Shown: piece by piece, positions 12,151 through 15,956 of the stretch
How positions within the stretch are numbered: position 1 is the stretch's first letter
Layout: each line of letters opens with the position of its first letter
Assembly (NCBI GenBank): GCA_014465955.1
Contig: JACTVT010000050.1
Location: 1 to 15,956 of the forward strand
Origin: Eubacterium sp.
GTDB lineage: Bacteria; Bacillota; Clostridia; Oscillospirales; Acutalibacteraceae
Reading direction: 5' to 3'
Length of the DNA: 15,956 nt
Position numbers and translations under genes: made by a program
Notes under the pieces: generated by a model
Told to the model about the DNA's origin: nothing
Databases searched by the model: none
The model's input: the letters and a program-made list of their open reading frames with translations, nothing else

Positions 12151-13217
12151 TAAATTTTTCCTCCTCTGTCAAGAGCAAGGTTTATAAGGCGGTCAATTGT
12201 TTCACTGTAAGAAACGCCGACTGCCTCAAAAAGTTTCGGGTACATACTGATTGGCGTAAAGCCGGGAATTGTGTTGATTTCGTTGAACAGAATTTCGCCG
12301 TTTTCCTTGTCTACAAAAAAGTCTACTCTTGAAAGTCCTTCACAGCCGAGTGTTTTGTAAATTCTTACTGCCTGTGTACGTATTGCGTCACGCTTTTCTT
12401 TCGGCATGCCAGCGGGAATAATCGTCTGCGAATCGGGGCTGTTATATTTGGCGTCATAATCGTAAAATTCAACTGCCGTAATAACCTCGCCTACCTCTGC
12501 GGCAACAGGCTCATCATTGCCCATAACTGCGCATTCAACCTCAAAGCCGTTTATGAATTCTTCAAGAACAACTTTTTTATCCTCGTTGAAAGCAACATCA
12601 AAGCCTTTTTCAAGTGCTTCACGGCTTTCGGCTTTTGTAATTCCTACCGAAGAACCTGCGTTTGCAGGCTTCACGAAAATAGGAAAGCCGAGTTTTTCAA
12701 TTGCCTCATCAAGGCATTTTTCTTTGTTGTTAGTATAGTCAAATTTTGTAAAAGCACACCATTTTGCCTGACTTATTCCAACTGTATCACAAACGGCGTT
12801 TGTAACTGCCTTATCCATACACACGCCCGACGATGTTGCATCACAGCCGACAAACGGAATCTGAGCCATCTGCAAAAGGCCCTGCACCGTGCCGTCTTCG
12901 CCGTTTTTGCCGTGAAGCATCGGGAATACGGCGTCAACATAAATCTGCTCTCCGTCTTCGGTCACAATGCCGTGAATTTTTGTATCGGGGCTGATAAATG
13001 CTTTTTTCAGGCTCTTTGATTTCAGCCAGCCGTCGTGCGGAATCATTTCAACATCGTCATCAAACAAAAACCATTCGCCGTCTTTTGTTATGCCGATTAA
13101 AATGATGTCATATTTTTCTTTGTCTGTATTTTTTATAATTCCTTTTGCCGATACGGTGCTGACATCGTGTTCCGATGATACACCGCCGAAAAGAAATGCT
13201 ACTCTTTTTTTGTTCAT
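12150..13217 (-). CDS. ddl: D-alanine--D-alanine ligase
   Basis: 355-aa ATP-grasp ligase forming D-Ala-D-Ala for peptidoglycan precursors. Visible motifs: FGGVSSEHDVS (10-20), HGKNGEDGT (102-110), FVKPANAGSSVGI in the ATP-grasp domain (181-193), the omega-loop YDYDAKY (252-258), and the metal/phosphate site NEINTIPGFT (312-321). YDYxxKY is the D-Ala-specific form, so this is a housekeeping Ddl rather than a VanA/VanC-type resistance ligase. The start at 13217 is chosen over 13253 because GAGGTGA lies 6 nt before it and the conserved MNKKRVAFLFGG begins there. It is the first gene of the ddl-murI-DUF1934-argS-radical SAM run, with a likely promoter at 13244-13272. Confidence 0.96.
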   Translation of the reverse strand: MNKKRVAFLFGGVSSEHDVSTVSAKGIIKNTDKEKYDIILIGITKDGEWFLFDDDVEMIPHDGWLKSKSLKKAFISPDTKIHGIVTEDGEQIYVDAVFPMLHGKNGEDGTVQGLLQMAQIPFVGCDATSSGVCMDKAVTNAVCDTVGISQAKWCAFTKFDYTNNKEKCLDEAIEKLGFPIFVKPANAGSSVGITKAESREALEKGFDVAFNEDKKVVLEEFINGFEVECAVMGNDEPVAAEVGEVITAVEFYDYDAKYNSPDSQTIIPAGMPKEKRDAIRTQAVRIYKTLGCEGLSRVDFFVDKENGEILFNEINTIPGFTPISMYPKLFEAVGVSYSETIDRLINLALDRGGKI

Positions 13218-13243
13218 CACTGTCACCTCAAATATATTTCTAT

Positions 13244-13272
13244 ATTTTAGCATATTAAAGTCATTAATTCAA
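13244..13272 (-). promoter_or_regulatory. probable ddl operon promoter
   Basis: On the minus strand TTGAAT (13272-13267), 17-nt spacer, TAAAAT (13249-13244), with TGC just before the -10 (extended -10). The start would lie near 13237, leaving a short leader with the SD. Confidence 0.6.
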
Positions 13273-13303
13273 CAGAATTATAATTTATATTTTATTAATT
13301 TTG

Positions 13304-13334
13304 TTTAAACATAATAGTTAACGTATTGTTTAAA
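13304..13334. promoter_or_regulatory. inverted repeat between divergent promoters
   Basis: TTTAAACA (13304-13311) and TGTTTAAA (13327-13334), perfect 8-bp arms with a 15-nt spacer, midway between the ddl promoter and the rightward promoter at 13344-13372. AT-rich, so chance is possible; a shared operator is the alternative. Confidence 0.25.
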
Positions 13335-13343
13335 AAATTTATG

Positions 13344-13372
13344 ATGACAAATCAGTTTTTTAATGCTATACT
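13344..13372 (+). promoter_or_regulatory. promoter of the three-gene unknown operon
   Basis: ATGACA (13344-13349), 17-nt spacer, TATACT (13367-13372) with extended -10 TGC. The start near 13379 leaves about 28 nt before the ATG at 13407, including AGGAG. Confidence 0.65.
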
Positions 13373-13406
13373 ATATCAGTAAAAATATGTTTATTAGGAG
13401 AACGTT

Positions 13407-14246
13407 ATGGAATTAAATGAAGCATATGCTCTTATAGAGAAGAATATGGAAGGTGTTACAAAGGAACTTGGCTTTTCAAAATTGAAAAGTGACGGCGATG
13501 TGTTTGCATTTAAAGGCAACAAGGGCCTTTTCAGAGTTTCATATGATGAAAAGTCAAACATTCTTGCTTTCGAATGCTCTTATCAGGATAACGGTGCAGA
13601 AACAGAGTATCAGACGATTTCAAAGTCGCTTTTTGAACTTGACAGAGTTACCGAAAAGGACTGCAAGTCAATTTCAAATGAAGTTGCAGACGAAATCAAA
13701 TCGCTTTTTGCAGTGAAAAAGCAGCCGAATCTTGACAAAATCAAAATGCCGAAAGCCGTTTCAAGGGCAAAGGCAAAAAACGGTTCAATCAGTTATGATA
13801 CGCCTTCGCTTGCAAACCGTTTCGGTACGCTTTACCCCGAGTTTAAAGAAGATATCAAACGCAATATTGCTCAGTACGGCGAGTTCCTGCCTGAAGAATT
13901 CTTTACAAAAATCGGAACTCCTAAGGTGCTTGATGTAATTAAAAACGGTGATGAAACGGCACAGAAAAAACTGTTTAAAATGCTCGGCGAGGTTTATGAG
14001 GACGGTACGAATGAAGTACAGGATATTATCGGTGTAACCATTCTCGGTGAAATGAAAAATGATCCTAAAATGATGGCGGTTGCCGATAAGTATATGACAG
14101 AATATATGGCAGGTCCGGTTCACGAAATCAATAAACTTACCGCAAAAAAGAATAAGTGGACAAAGAAACTTGCAAATCCGCCTGCATATAAGCCGAAAAA
14201 GAACAAAATGATGCCGCTTCAGAACGCTTTGAATCAAGGTAAGTAA
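13407..14246 (+). CDS. conserved-looking soluble protein of unknown function
   Basis: 279 aa, no signal peptide and no membrane segment. The N-terminal half (about 1-105) reads as a mixed alpha/beta domain with strands such as DVFAFKGNKGLFRVSYDEKSNILAFECSYQ. A linker rich in Lys/Pro follows (KKQPNLDKIKMPKAVSRAKAK). A helical C-terminal half (about 130-245: SLANRFGTLYPEFKEDIKRNIAQYGEFLPEEFF, then KVLDVIKNGDETAQKKLFKMLGEVYEDG) leads to a basic tail (KKNKWTKKLANPPAYKPKKNKMM). I do not recognise the family. The start has AGGAG 8 nt upstream and a good promoter. The downstream membrane-anchored gene begins one base after its stop, so they are surely co-transcribed. The basic tail could bind nucleic acid or membrane, but this is speculation. 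Confidence 0.85.
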   Translation: MELNEAYALIEKNMEGVTKELGFSKLKSDGDVFAFKGNKGLFRVSYDEKSNILAFECSYQDNGAETEYQTISKSLFELDRVTEKDCKSISNEVADEIKSLFAVKKQPNLDKIKMPKAVSRAKAKNGSISYDTPSLANRFGTLYPEFKEDIKRNIAQYGEFLPEEFFTKIGTPKVLDVIKNGDETAQKKLFKMLGEVYEDGTNEVQDIIGVTILGEMKNDPKMMAVADKYMTEYMAGPVHEINKLTAKKNKWTKKLANPPAYKPKKNKMMPLQNALNQGK

Positions 14247-14247
14247 A

Positions 14248-14883
14248 ATGAGCAGACATAAAAAAACTTTAATTCAGAAAACAGTTGCGGCGCCGCTTAT
14301 TATCGGCGCTGTAACTGCTGTTATGTTTTTTATAATGCTTCCTGTTGTTTCGGGGCTTTTTCCGCTTTCTGATGAAAATCTTGAAATTGCTGATTTTGAG
14401 CAGCCTTTGCAGGAAACTGCGATTGATTACAGCAATGTAAAGGCTGACGGTGTTGTTAAGAAATCGGAAACAGCAGGCTTTGAATGCAATACACTTATCG
14501 GTTCGGTTGAAATCGGCTCGTCTCAGATACCGATTGTTTATGATGCCGATAATGTAAGTCTTTCAGGTGCGGTTTCGGTTTTGCCCGACGGTAATTATAT
14601 CGGAGAAACGGGTGCTGCTTATGTGTACGGGATTAAATCGGTTATTGATACAAATGCTTTTCATACAGGGCAGGATATTAATGTAAAAACGATTTACGGC
14701 ATTTATGTTTTTACAGTTACGGATATTAGAACTGCGCCCTATAAGCATGTGCTTTTTTCAATGAATACAAATGTAAAAAGAGGTCTTGTGCTTTATACTA
14801 ATTCAGACAGCGGTTACGGAATCAGCAGTTCGCTCCGCGCCGTTGTTATGGAAATGAAGTCGGGTCCTGCCGTTGAAGAGTAG
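14248..14883 (+). CDS. membrane-anchored protein resembling a catalytically dead sortase
   Basis: 211 aa. A basic N-terminus (MSRHKKTLIQK) and one hydrophobic helix (about 12-37) anchor it, with the rest outside. Residues 83-205 follow the order of a sortase beta-barrel: IGSVEIGSSQIPIVYDA (sortase 'G.l.IP.i.l...'), GNYIGETGAAYVYGIKS (where sortases have '..G..vi.GH'), FHTGQDINVKTIYGIYVFTVTDI ('l..Gd.i.v.t..g.y.Y.V'), RGLVLYTNSD ('L.L.TC'), and SSSLRAVVMEM ('..R.vV...'). At the catalytic positions His becomes Ile129 and Cys becomes Asn185, while Arg197 is kept. If the fold is right this is a pseudo-sortase. AAGG lies about 9 nt upstream, and the next gene starts 10 bp after its stop. The fold call is by eye and moderate; the membrane anchor is clear. 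Confidence 0.6.
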   Translation: MSRHKKTLIQKTVAAPLIIGAVTAVMFFIMLPVVSGLFPLSDENLEIADFEQPLQETAIDYSNVKADGVVKKSETAGFECNTLIGSVEIGSSQIPIVYDADNVSLSGAVSVLPDGNYIGETGAAYVYGIKSVIDTNAFHTGQDINVKTIYGIYVFTVTDIRTAPYKHVLFSMNTNVKRGLVLYTNSDSGYGISSSLRAVVMEMKSGPAVEE

Positions 14884-14893
14884 GGGGCAGACT

Positions 14894-15724
14894 ATGAATT
14901 TAAGAAAATTAAGGTCGGCAGTCAGCCTTCTGATAACTCTGCTGCTGTCGGCTGCTTTGTCTTCGGCAGTCGGTGCAGTTATGATAAATGTCACTTTTGC
15001 ATCATCTTCTTTTATGGAAAAGCGCTTTGTAACCAAAAGTCTTGCTGAAGAGTGCGAATCTCAACTTGATTTACAGTTTGATACGCTTGCCGTTAAAAGC
15101 GGAATTCCTGCTCATGTTTTTAGAAATATAGAAAATGAAACAAGCGTTGAAAATACATTGCGCAGCTCGGTTCATAATTTTTATAATCACATAGATACTG
15201 AGGCGGCAAAAGCCACAAAGGTAGAATATTTCTATAATCTCTGTGTTGAATATCTTGAGGGCAACAACCTTACTTATAATAAACAGGATATTGAGAATAC
15301 TGCATATGAGGCGGCCGAAATTTATGAAAACTGCCTTGGGCTGAGCAATACGGAGCATCTGATTGATTTTGCGGACAGGGTGCAGAACGATGCGCCCCGT
15401 GCAGCGCTGGGGCTTCTTGTAAGTGCGTTTGTTTTAGGTGCGTTTTTCTTCGTGTTGTATAAAAGCAAAAATCGTGCTCTTTCTTATATTTCAACATCGG
15501 TTTCCGTGTCAGGCGTAACGCTTGCATTTATAAGCGTAATCAGTCTGATTTTTAAAGTCGGCACGCATTTTGCAATGACTCCTGCGGCACATTATAACGC
15601 TATGTGCTCTGTTATCAGGCTGTTTTATCTGCTTCTTTTCGCAGTCGGCGCACTGCTTGTTTTAATCGGCACAGTCGGCAATATTATAATATATAACGGC
15701 GAAAAGAAAAAAGAACGCAAGTAA
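14894..15724 (+). CDS. four-helix membrane protein of unknown function
   Basis: 276 aa from the ATG at 14894, chosen over an in-frame ATG at 14873 because GGGGG lies about 7 nt before 14894 and the earlier start overlaps the upstream gene. Predicted membrane helices by hydrophobicity: about 9-33, 169-188, 199-221 and 240-266. Between the first and second is an acidic, helical domain of about 135 residues (34-168), probably extracytoplasmic. The protein ends in a basic cytoplasmic tail (NGEKKKERK). No catalytic motif or known family was recognised. It is the last of three tightly spaced genes, and its association with the sortase-like membrane protein suggests an envelope function. No clear terminator follows before the REP elements. 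Confidence 0.82.
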   Translation: MNLRKLRSAVSLLITLLLSAALSSAVGAVMINVTFASSSFMEKRFVTKSLAEECESQLDLQFDTLAVKSGIPAHVFRNIENETSVENTLRSSVHNFYNHIDTEAAKATKVEYFYNLCVEYLEGNNLTYNKQDIENTAYEAAEIYENCLGLSNTEHLIDFADRVQNDAPRAALGLLVSAFVLGAFFFVLYKSKNRALSYISTSVSVSGVTLAFISVISLIFKVGTHFAMTPAAHYNAMCSVIRLFYLLLFAVGALLVLIGTVGNIIIYNGEKKKERK

Positions 15725-15787
15725 CAGACTCTGATAAATGGGCTGAACCACGCCAAATTATAAATATGTTATGTTAATTACATTACT

Positions 15788-15874
15788 GTAGGGGTCGGCG
15801 GTCTCACCTGTCGGCTCGGTCGGTGCTTCTGCTTCGCAGAGGTGTCCACCGGACACCCGCACCCTCGACGACCC
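15788..15874 (+). repeat. 87-nt long REP variant, copy 2 (GTAG head)
   Basis: Same length as the copy at 7442-7528 with 5 differences. The outer GGGTC/GACCC arms with GGC bulge match the short REP at 122-147. The interior holds CTTCTGC-TTC-GCAGAGG and a perfect GTGTCC-ACC-GGACAC hairpin. This copy is the better paired of the two. Confidence 0.8.
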
Positions 15875-15901
15875 GCTTTATAATAACGTTTTGGAAATTC
15901 T

Positions 15902-15927
15902 GTAGGGGAGGGTCTCCGTGCCCTCCC
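15902..15927 (+). repeat. REP element G (GTAG head)
   Basis: 26 nt, identical to element F (6706-6731) except for one base next to the left arm. Together with the long variant it fills the spacer after the three-gene operon. From 15725 to the window end I see no gene. Confidence 0.8.
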
Positions 15928-15956
15928 TGTTTTATACACAATATTGTTAAAATATT

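Noticed and set aside
12150..13217. Vancomycin-resistance ligase (VanA/VanC type)
   Set aside because: The YDYDAKY omega-loop is the D-Ala-D-Ala form, and no van cluster genes are nearby; murI linkage fits housekeeping ddl.

Overview
The window looks like chromosomal DNA of an anaerobic, low-GC gut-type Clostridia, perhaps an Oscillospiraceae/Ruminococcus-like organism. This is inferred from the strict-anaerobe enzymes (pyruvate formate-lyase, class III ribonucleotide reductase), the AGGAGG-type ribosome binding sites, the AT-rich spacers and the gene order ddl-murI-DUF1934-argS. No rRNA or tRNA gene is present to fix the taxonomy.

Layout. (1) 1-1004: the N-terminal part of a REP-associated Y1 transposase (RAYT) runs off the left edge. 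Back to back with it, a strong promoter fires into a 116-nt self-complementary element followed by an intrinsic terminator and then a small XRE-type regulator. (2) 1019-6462: two glycyl-radical enzyme loci diverge from a 490-bp control region, pflB to the left and nrdD-nrdG to the right. The nrdD side has a consensus promoter and a probable NrdR box. (3) 6463-7567: an accessory patch with a cluster of five GTAG-headed REP elements, a second XRE regulator paralogous to the first, a divergent third small XRE regulator, and a long 87-nt REP variant. (4) 7568-13217, minus strand: a housekeeping run in transcription order ddl, murI, a DUF1934 (YwiB-like) gene, argS, and a radical-SAM/SPASM-like protein. 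It joins cell-wall precursor supply (D-Glu, D-Ala-D-Ala) to arginyl-tRNA synthesis. argS is preceded by an unusual nested inverted repeat that overlaps its start-site SD. (5) 13407-15724, plus strand: three tightly spaced genes of unknown function, namely a soluble protein, a membrane-anchored protein resembling a sortase that has lost its catalytic His and Cys, and a four-helix membrane protein. (6) 15725-15956: a second copy of the 87-nt REP variant plus one short REP.

The core genes are ordinary. The most unusual material is the RAYT/REP family and the XRE loci. At least nine REP-like elements share a 5' GTAG head, and seven of them are exactly 26 nt long. They have different but self-complementary arms, and two are translated in frame inside the RAYT gene itself. 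The leader of the first XRE gene has the architecture of a discrete structured RNA (consensus promoter, three stacked helices, UUCG-capped terminator), which may be an undescribed RNA or an attenuator. All functional statements beyond motif recognition are inference from sequence reading alone.
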